From Nitrospirota bacterium (GTDB lineage: Bacteria > Nitrospinota_A > UBA7883), in contig JAJRZK010000006.1 of assembly GCA_024275315.1 (NCBI GenBank), forward strand, positions 1-64,000: a DNA stretch of 64,000 nucleotides, written 5' to 3'. Under the pieces are notes generated by a model that saw nothing but the letters and a program-made list of their open reading frames with translations, had not been told where the DNA came from and ran no database searches. Position 1 is the first letter of the stretch. Each line of letters begins with the position of its first letter. This document shows positions 32,733 through 41,591 of the stretch, in pieces. Made by a program: the position numbers and the translations under genes.

Positions 32733-33746
32733 CTACAGGTTTGAAAAGGCCGTAAGCCGCTCGAAACCTTTGAAAGGCTTTCCGTCGATCTCTATGTATG
32801 GATCCGGGCCGAAATAGTTTAGCTTTTCACCTGCCTGTCGCGGAAACTTGATATCCCGTCCTTCGCTGAACTTGAAGCGGTTTTCGCATATCGAGCCCCA
32901 GTAGTATTCTCTCTTGTCCGGATTTTTCCTGGCTTCGGAAATGTCCACGGGAACCCAACCGAGCCCTGCGGCGTAAAACTTCGCCCAGCAGTGGTACCCC
33001 CCCGCCTTGAGTTGTTTGCGATCTTTACCAGGTGTGAGAGGATATCCCATTTCAAACTTGACGGGGATATTCTGGACCCTCATCATCGATGCGAAAAGGG
33101 AATGAAAATCGGTGCAGTTACCCGCCCCCTCCCCGGAGCCGTTTATCATCACGCAGGCTCTGTTCACATCCCCTTTTCCAAAGCCCGGTATCTGCTTGTT
33201 ATAGTTCATATGGCCGACTATCCAGTCGTAAATGGCTCTTGCTTTTTCTATGGCTCCTTTTTTGCCCGCTGTGGCCTCGGCGGAATATTTTCTGACCTTG
33301 TCGTTTATGACGGCGTAATGGCTTGGCTCGAGAAACAGCCTGAACTGCCCGCTGTCATGCACGTAAAAATCATTTTCGGGATCCACTTTTCTGGTCAGGC
33401 TTTCGACCCGGTCCACGGTATATACCACATTTATGGAAAAGGGCTTTTTGGGGTTGTCCGTGGTGATGAAGAGGGCGCTGTTGCCATATTTGGGCTCATG
33501 CTCGACAGTGACAGGGTAGGGGCTGTCGATTTTCACGTCAAGAATGCTCTGGTCCTCGTCGCTGGGCGGGTATGGTATCCACATGTTCAGCCTGGACGCG
33601 CCGGAGGGTATATCCCTGACTTTTACGACATATGTGAAATTGAAAGTCCTGTGATTCGGGGTTGCGGCTTCCAGAGTTCCGGAAAAACAGAGTGTAAGGA
33701 AGGAAAGTGTGACAAAACCAATAAAGCGATTGTGGGCGATATTCAT
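32733..33746 (-). CDS. Exported transglutaminase-like protein
   Basis: A 337-residue protein with a signal peptide (MNIAHNRFIGFVTLSFLTLC, ending near LEA). A beta-rich N-terminal domain (about 30-120) precedes a transglutaminase/papain-like core. The catalytic triad is visible: Cys211 in GAGNCTDFHSLFASMMR, His252 in GGYHCWAKFY and Asp268 in WVPVDIS. Enzymes of this class in bacteria act as proteases or amidases in the envelope. The C-terminus DPYIEIDGKPFKG resembles other members. The ATG is preceded by GGAGGAGA-like sequence (AGAGGAGAC). Its promoter lies about 190 bases upstream. Confidence 0.86.
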   Translation of the reverse strand: MNIAHNRFIGFVTLSFLTLCFSGTLEAATPNHRTFNFTYVVKVRDIPSGASRLNMWIPYPPSDEDQSILDVKIDSPYPVTVEHEPKYGNSALFITTDNPKKPFSINVVYTVDRVESLTRKVDPENDFYVHDSGQFRLFLEPSHYAVINDKVRKYSAEATAGKKGAIEKARAIYDWIVGHMNYNKQIPGFGKGDVNRACVMINGSGEGAGNCTDFHSLFASMMRVQNIPVKFEMGYPLTPGKDRKQLKAGGYHCWAKFYAAGLGWVPVDISEARKNPDKREYYWGSICENRFKFSEGRDIKFPRQAGEKLNYFGPDPYIEIDGKPFKGFERLTAFSNL

Positions 33747-33874
33747 AGGAAGTCTCCTCTAGATTCTTTTCTGTGTTACATCAGGCGCACCTCCCGCCCG
33801 ATACGCGAGCCGAGCCCGGGGCGCTTGATGCGGGGAATTTTCAGGGCATGGTTACACCACGCCGCTCGAACGCC

Positions 33875-33889
33875 TCAGAGCTTGTGCAT
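33875..33889 (-). other. Four-codon leader reading frame (MHKL)
   Basis: On the minus strand a strong AAGGAGG (33904-33898) lies 8 bases before ATG CAC AAG CTC TGA. It is between the promoter and the transglutaminase gene. It may be a regulatory leader peptide or a leftover ribosome site. Confidence 0.3.
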
Positions 33890-33935
33890 GATGTTGACCT
33901 CCTTTTTACGAATCCGACAAAGACTGTTGCGGCCT

Positions 33936-33964
33936 ATTATAGCGCCATTTTTTGTCATTTGTAA
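33936..33964 (-). promoter_or_regulatory. Promoter of the transglutaminase gene
   Basis: TTACAA (33964-33959), 17 bases and a perfect TATAAT (33941-33936) on the minus strand. Transcription would start near 33929, giving a leader of about 180 bases. Confidence 0.65.
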
Positions 33965-34078
33965 CCCTGGTATTACACTAATCTGAAAAAAATAGGCGAC
34001 CGGCTGAATATCGACAAATTATCAATGACTTCGAACTTGCCGGCTGGGTCTCCCCGTCTGTCATTTCAGCCGGGACCA

Positions 34079-34558
34079 TTATTTCAGCATGGTTTCGGCT
34101 TGCCGTATACGCTCGGCTTCATAGTCCACCACGAGGTTTTCATATTCGCCATCCATAAGAGGGCTGGAAATGGCGAAGTCGGCGGAGGACCTGTTGCAGG
34201 CCAGCACGATGTTATAAACCGTGGCGATCCGCTGGAGAGCGTGGATGTCCGGCTCGTGAGGGTGTGACATAAGCGGGTCCCACAGGAAGATGACGACATC
34301 GATTTTGTTGTCGGCGATCCTGGCGCCTATTTGCTGGTCCCCTCCCAGCGGGCCGCTTTTAAACAGACAGATCTCAAGCCCCAACTCGCGGGCGATGATG
34401 GTCCCAGTTGTGCCGGTGGCGAAAAGCTCGTGGCGGGCGAGCGACTCCTTGTTGAACTTCACCCATTCGAGCATGTCCTTCTTACGTGAATCATGCGCCA
34501 CAAGCGCGATCCGCTTTTTCTTCGGAAAACGCACTCTTTTATGTGTCGAGTAGCTCAT
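34079..34558 (-). CDS. mgsA: Methylglyoxal synthase
   Basis: Converts dihydroxyacetone phosphate to methylglyoxal and phosphate, a bypass that relieves phosphate limitation in lower glycolysis. The 159 residues match the family. Signatures are ALVAHDSRKKDML, the phosphate loop ATGTTG, and SGPLGGDQQIGARI with the catalytic Asp74 (equivalent to Asp71 of E. coli). The WDPLMSHPHEPDIHAL loop supplies Asp104 and the active-site His. It starts 7 bases after aclA on the same strand, so it is probably the last gene of the ATP-citrate lyase operon, which is an unusual partnership. Confidence 0.95.
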   Translation of the reverse strand: MSYSTHKRVRFPKKKRIALVAHDSRKKDMLEWVKFNKESLARHELFATGTTGTIIARELGLEICLFKSGPLGGDQQIGARIADNKIDVVIFLWDPLMSHPHEPDIHALQRIATVYNIVLACNRSSADFAISSPLMDGEYENLVVDYEAERIRQAETMLK

Positions 34559-34565
34559 GATTCCA

Positions 34566-36395
34566 TTATTTCCGCGGTGGAGCCTCTCTCCTGCGATGTA
34601 CGGCGAAATTCACCAGGTAGTTGAACAACCGGATCAACTTTCCACCTTCACGTTTCTGATCGGCCCAGTGGCCTATCATTCCGATAGTTCTGGCCAGCAC
34701 GAAAAACCCGTTTAGAGTTTCGTTCGGGAACCCGAGATCGGTTAGAATGCACGCTATGCATCCGTCCACGTTCAGGATAAGGTTACCCTTTTTGCTCGTG
34801 GTGACTTTTTCAACTTCCAGGGCGTAATCGAGATGAGGTGTCCTCAATCCCAGCTCACGCACGCATTTTTTCAGTTCCAACACCCGCCTGTCCGGATTTT
34901 TCACCGACTTGACACGATGCCCGATACCCGGCACCGGGCCGTGGTTCTTTTTCATGTAAGCCAGGAACCCGGTAATATCGTTCGGGTAGTTCAATAATCC
35001 GTAATTGAAAAACTTGCCCGCGTCGGTCACCGCGCCCCCGAACCTGGGACCGATCATTATCAGCCCGGCGGCCACCGATTGGCTCATGCCGATACCCGCG
35101 CACGCCGCCATGATGGTAGCCAACGCCCCCGACACACACGGGCCATGGTCGGCTGTGAGCATCAGGATACGTCGTATAACCTCCGCTTCCTTGTCGTTTA
35201 TCAGCCGTTTGTTCCACAACAGCCCCAGGATGTGGGGAATGTCGTATCCCTTTTCGATAAGGTCGGACGCCGGATAACCGCAATAAAGCGGCTCTTCGCC
35301 CCGGTCGTCGGTGATGGTGGTCTTTAGCAGGGGCTGGACCATGATGTCGCCGGACCCCAGGACCTCCTCCACCTTTCTGGGTAAATCCGGCAGTTGCGAC
35401 GCTGGTATGTCCTCCACCACGCTGGCCTGACCAGTGGCTTTCAGGTCTTCATAAACCTGTTTAATGGTGTTGCCAAGATCGCCGAAGGTCGGCGGCACGA
35501 TCACACCGGCTTTCTTCAGGATATCGCTTTTTGACCTGGCCGAACCTTCGCCATGTTGCCCCTCCTTGGCGCCGGCGTGGCCGAATTTCATCCCCTTGGG
35601 CAACGATTCCTGACAAAAACCGGAAACCACGGCTACCAGCTTGATCCGGCGCGGCTTGGCGGCGTACCATTCCGCGGCTTTCTCCTCGAGATCACCACCC
35701 ATTTCGCCTACTATGATCACCGATTTGGTTTGGGGGTCCTTCTCGAACAACTCAAGGTAAGTCACGAAATCCGTACACGGATATGCGTCCCCCCCGATGC
35801 CGATAGTCGTGGTGATACCGTCGGCGAACTGGGAAACGAGCCACATGATCTCGTTGGACAATCCGCCGGACTTGGTCAACACGCCGAACGACCCCTGCCT
35901 GTAAAGCTTGGACAGCTTCAGGTTGTTATACTCCCCTCCGACAACCCCCAGCCTGCATTCGCCAGCGGATATGATGCCAATGGCCGATGGGCCGTTTAAC
36001 AGTTTGTTCACCTTTTTTGAATGTTTGATAAGCAGTTTGGCGTCTTTTTCAGGGACACCTTCCGTTATCATCGACACGAACTTGATTTTGTCGTTGTCCA
36101 GCGCCTCCATGCAGCCCGTATAGGCCCTGTTTGCGCCTATATACACAAGGCAGGTGTTGGTTTCGGGATGGTTTTCCGTGGCGTCGGCCAGGGTTTTGTA
36201 TATGGGAATAGACAGAAATTGCGACCCGAAAGGTATTTCCGACGATTTACCGGCGTCAGGGGGATAAACAAACGAGGTGACGTTATAATCCCTGTTGCAA
36301 AGGTAACAGAACTCCGCCATTCTCTTTGCGGCGTTCACACCGGCCACGCCGCCCATTATCACTACTTTCGTATCTTTTGTTGCGACAATACTCAT
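34566..36395 (-). CDS. aclA: ATP-citrate lyase, large (citrate-synthase-like) subunit
   Basis: Cleaves citrate with ATP and CoA to acetyl-CoA and oxaloacetate, the diagnostic step of the reductive TCA cycle. The 609 residues closely match the length of Chlorobium AclA. The N-terminal CoA-binding Rossmann region (VVIMGGVAG, GPSAIGIISAGECRLG) leads to the phosphohistidine site FGHAGAKEG with His273, as in the succinyl-CoA-synthetase superfamily. The C-terminal part is citrate-synthase-like, with GPCVSGALATIMAACAG and PGIGHRVKSVKNPDRR supplying the citryl-CoA lyase residues. It starts 4 bases after aclB. Both subunits are needed for activity. Confidence 0.95.
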   Translation of the reverse strand: MSIVATKDTKVVIMGGVAGVNAAKRMAEFCYLCNRDYNVTSFVYPPDAGKSSEIPFGSQFLSIPIYKTLADATENHPETNTCLVYIGANRAYTGCMEALDNDKIKFVSMITEGVPEKDAKLLIKHSKKVNKLLNGPSAIGIISAGECRLGVVGGEYNNLKLSKLYRQGSFGVLTKSGGLSNEIMWLVSQFADGITTTIGIGGDAYPCTDFVTYLELFEKDPQTKSVIIVGEMGGDLEEKAAEWYAAKPRRIKLVAVVSGFCQESLPKGMKFGHAGAKEGQHGEGSARSKSDILKKAGVIVPPTFGDLGNTIKQVYEDLKATGQASVVEDIPASQLPDLPRKVEEVLGSGDIMVQPLLKTTITDDRGEEPLYCGYPASDLIEKGYDIPHILGLLWNKRLINDKEAEVIRRILMLTADHGPCVSGALATIMAACAGIGMSQSVAAGLIMIGPRFGGAVTDAGKFFNYGLLNYPNDITGFLAYMKKNHGPVPGIGHRVKSVKNPDRRVLELKKCVRELGLRTPHLDYALEVEKVTTSKKGNLILNVDGCIACILTDLGFPNETLNGFFVLARTIGMIGHWADQKREGGKLIRLFNYLVNFAVHRRREAPPRK

Positions 36396-36399
36396 TATC

Positions 36400-37602
36400 C
36401 TAGCCCTCCCCCTTTAACGCGAATTTTACGATATCGGTCAGGGGTGTGTACCGGTCGTAAACGTGTATATCGAACCCCTCGTCGCCGAGTTTACGCATGG
36501 ACTCCAGCCCGATAGCCTCGTTGGGCCCGCCACGGCGCACCCAGATCTTTACGCCGTCGAGCTTGCCTTCCTGCTTGGCCTTGCGAAAACCGGCTATGAT
36601 GCCTGCGAACGTCGCCTTGACATCGGTGAAGTTGGCGATCGCCCCGCCTACTATTATGTGTTTGATTCCGGGAAGCGAGCACACCTTGTCCGTCAACGCC
36701 TCAACAGCCCAGGCCGGCGGGTCGCCGGAATACTCCGAGTAATTGGCGAGAGTGCCGCCCAGAGCCACCACAGCGTCGGAATAAAAGACAGAAGCCCCGC
36801 CGCCGGCGGGGAGCATGGCCACTTCGCCGCCCGGTATCTCTATGAGCTTGACAGAACCCTTGACGCGGCTGTCTATCTCCATGATCTGTTTCTCGTCTTC
36901 CGTGTAGGCCCGGCCAAACTCGGGGGCGAACGAAAAGTTCCAGTCCGGATGACGGAACCTCGCGTCCCCGTCGAGCATGATAACAGCGTCCAGCGCGCAC
37001 AGCTTGCCATCGATCGGGCTTATTATCAGGGGATTTATCTCCATGTACTGGCCGTCCTCGTTGTCATAGCATTCATACAGGCGGCTGGCGAACTTGCGCA
37101 TTTTATCTACCAGTTCACCGTCAAACCCCGCCTCCCTGGCGCACGATTCGAGCTGTTCATCTGTCGGTTTTTCACCAATTTCCACATGTGTGCGGGAGAT
37201 TTTTTCCCAGTTATCCTCCACCTCGACCCCGCCGAACTTCGCCATGAGCACTTCCGCTCCCTCCCGGTCCGATTTGACCGCCAGGTAATACTCGTCTTCA
37301 TGGACCAGCATTTCGGCTATGATGACTTGTGAGATGACCAACCCCTGCACCTCCACGCCAAGGATTTCCTTGGCGGTCGCGATCGCCTGGTCTATATCCA
37401 GATCGATTTTTACAAGCCCCAGTTTGAACCTGGAACCGATAGCTTCATGCGCTTTTACAACCATTTTGCATTCGCGCATCCATTGGTTGGACTGAACCAG
37501 AGACTCTATCTGATCAGAAGTGGAAATAACAACATGACGAGGAGTCCTGATGCCCCACTTATTAAACAATTCCATACCGGGTCCTTCAAGCACTTTGGCC
37601 AT
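36400..37602 (-). CDS. aclB: ATP-citrate lyase, small (ATP-grasp) subunit
   Basis: Supplies the ATP-grasp half that phosphorylates the catalytic His of AclA and activates citrate. The 400 residues match the Chlorobium small subunit. Features include FNKWGIRTPRHVVIS at the start, the ATP-grasp segments MVVKAHEAIGSRFKLGLVK and EMLVHEDEYYLAVKSDREG, MEINPLIISPIDGKLCALDAVIMLD (Mg- and nucleotide-binding), and GGGASVFYSDAVVALGG. A strong GGAGGAGAG precedes the ATG. It is the first gene of the aclB-aclA-mgsA run, divergent from rho across 390 bases. Confidence 0.95.
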   Translation of the reverse strand: MAKVLEGPGMELFNKWGIRTPRHVVISTSDQIESLVQSNQWMRECKMVVKAHEAIGSRFKLGLVKIDLDIDQAIATAKEILGVEVQGLVISQVIIAEMLVHEDEYYLAVKSDREGAEVLMAKFGGVEVEDNWEKISRTHVEIGEKPTDEQLESCAREAGFDGELVDKMRKFASRLYECYDNEDGQYMEINPLIISPIDGKLCALDAVIMLDGDARFRHPDWNFSFAPEFGRAYTEDEKQIMEIDSRVKGSVKLIEIPGGEVAMLPAGGGASVFYSDAVVALGGTLANYSEYSGDPPAWAVEALTDKVCSLPGIKHIIVGGAIANFTDVKATFAGIIAGFRKAKQEGKLDGVKIWVRRGGPNEAIGLESMRKLGDEGFDIHVYDRYTPLTDIVKFALKGEG

Positions 37603-37658
37603 GGACTCTCCTCCAAAAGGCTGAAAATATAGTTATCACAAACTAACAGGAAATAGAG

Positions 37659-37687
37659 AAAATAGCCGAACACGAAGGAAAAGTCAA
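37659..37687 (-). promoter_or_regulatory. Promoter of aclBA
   Basis: On the minus strand TTGACT (37687-37682), 17 bases and TATTTT (37664-37659), about 57 bases upstream of aclB. Confidence 0.5.
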
Positions 37688-37714
37688 ACAGTCAATAAAA
37701 CTTTTCAAATATTG

Positions 37715-37743
37715 TTGACAGACCCGCAAAAGGGATGTAGATT
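37715..37743 (+). promoter_or_regulatory. Promoter of rho
   Basis: Perfect TTGACA (37715-37720), 17 bases and TAGATT (37738-37743). The resulting leader before rho is about 243 bases and holds no gene. A small CGCCG-GTTG-CGGCG hairpin with TTTT at 37911-37928 could act as an attenuator; rho leaders are autoregulated in other bacteria. Confidence 0.6.
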
Positions 37744-37992
37744 ACACGAATCAAAGGTTGATGTGCGGCCTTTGAGGCTACTTGCCATCATTACAGTGCG
37801 CGGCCCGCCTGAACGGATGCGGTCGGGGTTGTATTAACGGTCGTCAAACAAAGCTGGTAACAATCGTCAATCCATTACGAGTGAGTCTATAGTTTCAATC
37901 CCCTGTTTTCCGCCGGTTGCGGCGTTTTCCATCTTTTAACCGATAATCTATTGTTTTCAACAACCATATATAACTGTTTTTAACTATCTGTC

Positions 37993-39312
37993 ATGGCCCC
38001 TAAAAATTCTTCTGTAAACACCAATGTCAACAACAGCTCCTCCACCGCGGAGATGGAACTGCCGCTAGACATCAGTTCGCTCACAAACAAAACCATCAAC
38101 GAATTGACCGAAATCGCCAGCCAGTACAAGATCGAAGGTATCAGGGGGTTGCGCAAGCAAGAGCTGATGTTCAAGATCCTCGAAGCCCAGACAGTGATGG
38201 AGGGGCTGATTTTCGGCGGAGGTGTGCTGGAGATTCTTCCCGACGGGTTCGGGTTTTTAAGGTCCCCCTCGTTCAACTACCTTCCGGGACCGGACGACAT
38301 ATATGTCTCACCCTCCCAGATCAGGAAATTTGACCTGCACACGGGAGACACCATATCCGGCCAGATACGGCCCCCAAAAGAGAACGAGCGCTATTTTGCC
38401 CTGCTAAAGGTCGAATCGATCAACTTTGAAAGTCCCGAGACCCAGAGAGACAAAATACTTTTCGACAACCTCACCCCCCTCTATCCCGATCAGCCGTTCA
38501 GGCTCGAATCCACCCAGGGCAACATATCCGGAAGAGTTATGGACCTGGTATGCCCCATAGGAAAAGGCCAGCGGGCGCTCATAGTGTCCCCGCCCAGGGC
38601 CGGCAAAACCATGCTGATGCAATCCATAGCCAACTCTATAACCAAAAACCATTCCGAAGCGTACCTGATCGTATTGCTCATAGACGAAAGGCCGGAGGAG
38701 GTCACGGACATGGAGCGGTCCGTAGATGGCGAGGTTATCTCCTCCACGTTCGACGAGCCCGCCAGCAGGCACGTGCAGGTGGCCGAGATGGTTATAGAAA
38801 AAGCGAAACGTCTCGTGGAACACAAACGCGACGTGGTAATACTTCTCGACTCGATCACCAGGCTCGCCCGGGCGTACAACACCATCGTGCCTCCCTCCGG
38901 CAAGGTTCTGTCGGGCGGTGTGGACTCCAACGCCCTGCAACGGCCCAAAAGGTTTTTCGGCGCCGCCCGAAACCTCGAAGAGGGCGGGTCGCTTACCATC
39001 ATCGCCACGGCTCTTGTCGACACCGGATCCAGGATGGACGATGTCATATTCGAAGAGTTCAAGGGGACTGGCAACATGGAAGTGCATCTGGACAGGCGCC
39101 TTGCGGACCGCAGGGTGTTCCCGGCGATAGATATCACCCGCACCGGCACCAGGAAAGAGGAGATGTTGCTCGACGCGGCCGACCTGAAACGCATCTGGAT
39201 TCTCCGCAAGGTGCTCCAGCCCATGGATCCGATAGAGGCGATGGAGCTTCTGACAGAGAAGATGAAAGGCACCAAGAGCAACAAAAAGTTTCTGGAGTCG
39301 ATGAACGCTTAA
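37993..39312 (+). CDS. rho: Transcription termination factor Rho
   Basis: Hexameric RNA helicase that ends transcription at rho-dependent sites. The 439 residues comprise a short Ser/Asn-rich N-terminus, a Rho-N domain (about 30-70, [29 protein letters not shown]), an RNA-binding cold-shock-like domain ([30 protein letters not shown]) and the RecA-like ATPase. The P-loop SPPRAGKT is at 199-206, [13 protein letters not shown] is the Walker B region, and the [23 protein letters not shown] loops follow. It heads the rho-rpmE-prfA-prmC-murA cluster. Confidence 0.97.
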   Translation: MAPKNSSVNTNVNNSSSTAEMELPLDISSLTNKTINELTEIASQYKIEGIRGLRKQELMFKILEAQTVMEGLIFGGGVLEILPDGFGFLRSPSFNYLPGPDDIYVSPSQIRKFDLHTGDTISGQIRPPKENERYFALLKVESINFESPETQRDKILFDNLTPLYPDQPFRLESTQGNISGRVMDLVCPIGKGQRALIVSPPRAGKTMLMQSIANSITKNHSEAYLIVLLIDERPEEVTDMERSVDGEVISSTFDEPASRHVQVAEMVIEKAKRLVEHKRDVVILLDSITRLARAYNTIVPPSGKVLSGGVDSNALQRPKRFFGAARNLEEGGSLTIIATALVDTGSRMDDVIFEEFKGTGNMEVHLDRRLADRRVFPAIDITRTGTRKEEMLLDAADLKRIWILRKVLQPMDPIEAMELLTEKMKGTKSNKKFLESMNA

Positions 39313-39337
39313 CACGAAGGGAAAATTCGGGTATAAT
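39309..39337 (+). promoter_or_regulatory. Promoter of rpmE
   Basis: TTAACA (39309-39314), which overlaps the rho stop codon, 17 bases and a perfect TATAAT (39332-39337). It allows rpmE and the release-factor genes to be transcribed apart from rho. Confidence 0.7.
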
Positions 39338-39383
39338 CCCCGATTGCAACTTTTCCTGAAAATTAGCGGAACAAAGTAGAAAA

Positions 39384-39611
39384 ATGAAAAAAGACATACA
39401 TCCTGAATACACCGAATGCGAAATCACATGCGCTTGCGGGGCCAAGGTTGTCACCAGGGGCGTAATGCCGTTGATGCACCTTGACATATGCTCCGCCTGC
39501 CATCCTTTCTTCACCGGCAAGCAAAAGCTTATAGACACCGCAGGCCGCATAGAGAAATTCCGCCGCAGATACAAATCCAGGGACACGGGCGCAAACACCC
39601 AGGCAGGGTGA
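39384..39611 (+). CDS. rpmE: Ribosomal protein bL31
   Basis: A 75-residue large-subunit protein of the zinc-binding (C+) form. The Cys residues in ITCACGAK and [14 protein letters not shown] make up the zinc site. The remaining family sequence, [16 protein letters not shown] and the C-terminal [15 protein letters not shown], is typical. As the zinc-dependent version, it may be replaced by a zinc-free paralogue under starvation; none is seen here. Confidence 0.96.
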   Translation: MKKDIHPEYTECEITCACGAKVVTRGVMPLMHLDICSACHPFFTGKQKLIDTAGRIEKFRRRYKSRDTGANTQAG

Positions 39612-39648
39612 GCGTCCCGTTTTTTTTGACTATTAAGCCCGCCTGAGG

Positions 39649-40734
39649 ATGTTTTCCACCCTTGACACCATAGAAAAACGGTTCGACGAAATCACGCGGC
39701 GAATGGCCGATCCGGATGTCGTTTCCGACAGGGCCGTGTTTGAAAAGCTGGCCAAGGAAATGGCCGACCTGCGGCCGCTGGTCACAGGGTACCAGGAATA
39801 TAAAAAAATCAAAAAATCCCTCGACGAAGCCTGCGAGGTTCTTTCCGAGGAATCCGATCCCGACCTTTTAGAGCTTGCCCGGGAAGAAAAAGAGACGCTC
39901 GAGCCGGAGCTGGAGCGCATGGTAAAACAGATCAGGGTTATGATTCTGCCCAAAGACCCGAACGCCGGCAGGAACATCATACTGGAAATCCGGGCTGGAA
40001 CCGGCGGCGAGGAGGCGGGCCTTTTTGCCGCCGATCTTTTCCGCATGTACTCGAGATACGCCGAAAGAAACGGCTGGAAGGTGGAGGTCATGTCTTCCAG
40101 CGAAACCGGCAAAGGGGGATACAAAGAGATAATCGCGATGATATCCGGCAAAAATGTGTTTTCCCGCCTGAAATATGAACGGGGTGTGCACAGGGTGCAG
40201 AGAGTCCCGGAAACGGAGGCTTCCGGCAGAATACACACGTCGGCGTGCACCGTCGCCGTCCTTCCGGAGGCCAGGGAGTCGGAGGTTCAAATCGATCAGA
40301 ACGACATCAAAATAGACGTGTACAGGTCATCTGGCCATGGAGGCCAGTCCGTGAACACCACCGACTCCGCCGTGAGAATGACGCATATCCCCACAGGGAT
40401 CGTGGTGACCATGCAGGACGAGAAGTCGCAACTGAAGAACAAGGCCAAGGCCATGAAGGTGCTGGCGGCCCGTCTCCAGGATCTGAAAATGAAGGAAGAA
40501 GCCGCCAAGCGCGCCTCTGAACGGAAAAGCCAGGTGGGCACCGGTGACAGGAGCGAAAGAATACGCACATACAACTTTTCCCAGGGCAGGGTGACGGATC
40601 ACCGGATAAACCTGACCCTCTACAAGCTCGAGTCGGCCCTTGACGGCGACATAGACGAGATAATAGACGCGCTGATATTCGCCTCGCAGGAAGATGCGAT
40701 AAAAAACGAAAGCCGCGACACGGCGGAGGTGTAG
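39649..40734 (+). CDS. prfA: Peptide chain release factor 1
   Basis: Recognises UAA and UAG stop codons and triggers peptide release. The 361 residues match RF1. The codon-recognition PxT motif is present as Pro-Glu-Thr (187-189) in RVPETEASGRIHTSA. The catalytic GGQ is at 231-233 (SSGHGGQSVNTTDSAVR). The N-terminal coiled-coil helix domain and C-terminal RTYNFSQGRVTDHRINL are standard. The TAG stop of this gene and several others indicates that amber is a normal stop in this genome. Confidence 0.97.
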   Translation: MFSTLDTIEKRFDEITRRMADPDVVSDRAVFEKLAKEMADLRPLVTGYQEYKKIKKSLDEACEVLSEESDPDLLELAREEKETLEPELERMVKQIRVMILPKDPNAGRNIILEIRAGTGGEEAGLFAADLFRMYSRYAERNGWKVEVMSSSETGKGGYKEIIAMISGKNVFSRLKYERGVHRVQRVPETEASGRIHTSACTVAVLPEARESEVQIDQNDIKIDVYRSSGHGGQSVNTTDSAVRMTHIPTGIVVTMQDEKSQLKNKAKAMKVLAARLQDLKMKEEAAKRASERKSQVGTGDRSERIRTYNFSQGRVTDHRINLTLYKLESALDGDIDEIIDALIFASQEDAIKNESRDTAEV

Positions 40735-40736
40735 GG

Positions 40737-41591
40737 GTGACCCGGACTTACGGCGAGGTCATACAGCGGGCCGCCTTGCGTTTTTCAAGCGCCGACATAC
40801 GCTCCCCCCGGCTCGACGCGGAGCTTCTGATGGTCCACGCCGCGAAAACCGACAGGGCCGGGATAATAGCCCGCCTGGGAGAAAACGTCCCGGAGGATGT
40901 TCTGCCCGTGTTCGAGCGGCTGGCCGACAGGCGCGCCGCGAGGGAGCCTTTTGCGTACATAACCGGTTCCCGGGAATTCTATTCGCTTGAATTCTTTGTC
41001 GACTCTTCTGTGTTGATCCCAAGGCCGGAGACTGAGGGCATAATCGACGCCGCCCTTTGCGTGTATGACGATTCCACACGGCTGAACGTTCTCGATGTGG
41101 GAACCGGCTCCGGGGCCATCGCCGTAACACTGGCCAAACTAAGGCCGCTTTGGTCCGTAACCGGCGTCGATATCAGCGCGATGGCGCTGGATGTCGCGCG
41201 AAGAAACGCGGGTTTGCACAATGTGGGTGACAGGGTAAAGTTTGTGGAGTCGGACCTGTTCGGCTCGTTGACAGGCTCCACATACGACCTGATAGTGTCC
41301 AACCCCCCATACCTGCGCAAAGGCTCCGGCCAGATTGATGAGGAGGTGTCCCTGTTCGAGCCGGAGGAGGCGCTGTACGGGGGTGATGATGGCCTGTGCG
41401 TGGTAAGCTCCATAATAGATCAAAGCCGGGATTTTCTTAATAGCCGCGGCCGGTTGATCATGGAAATAGGAGCCGACCAGGCGTCGTCGGCGAGGAGTCT
41501 TGTCGACAAAAGTGAAACTCTCCGTCTCGAGAAAGTTTCCGCCGATTTGCAGGGAATCGATCGAATAATCACGGCGATCAAAACGGTCTAG
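40737..41591 (+). CDS. prmC: Release-factor glutamine methyltransferase
   Basis: Methylates the Gln of the GGQ motif in release factors. The 284 residues contain a helical N-terminal domain (GEVIQRAALRFSSADIRSPRLDAELL), IPRPETEG, SAM loop LDVGTGSGAIAV (119-130) and the catalytic NPPY at 189-192. It starts with GTG at 40737, two bases after the prfA stop, which fixes the start and indicates translational coupling. The neighbour prfA encodes its substrate. Confidence 0.96.
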   Translation: MTRTYGEVIQRAALRFSSADIRSPRLDAELLMVHAAKTDRAGIIARLGENVPEDVLPVFERLADRRAAREPFAYITGSREFYSLEFFVDSSVLIPRPETEGIIDAALCVYDDSTRLNVLDVGTGSGAIAVTLAKLRPLWSVTGVDISAMALDVARRNAGLHNVGDRVKFVESDLFGSLTGSTYDLIVSNPPYLRKGSGQIDEEVSLFEPEEALYGGDDGLCVVSSIIDQSRDFLNSRGRLIMEIGADQASSARSLVDKSETLRLEKVSADLQGIDRIITAIKTV

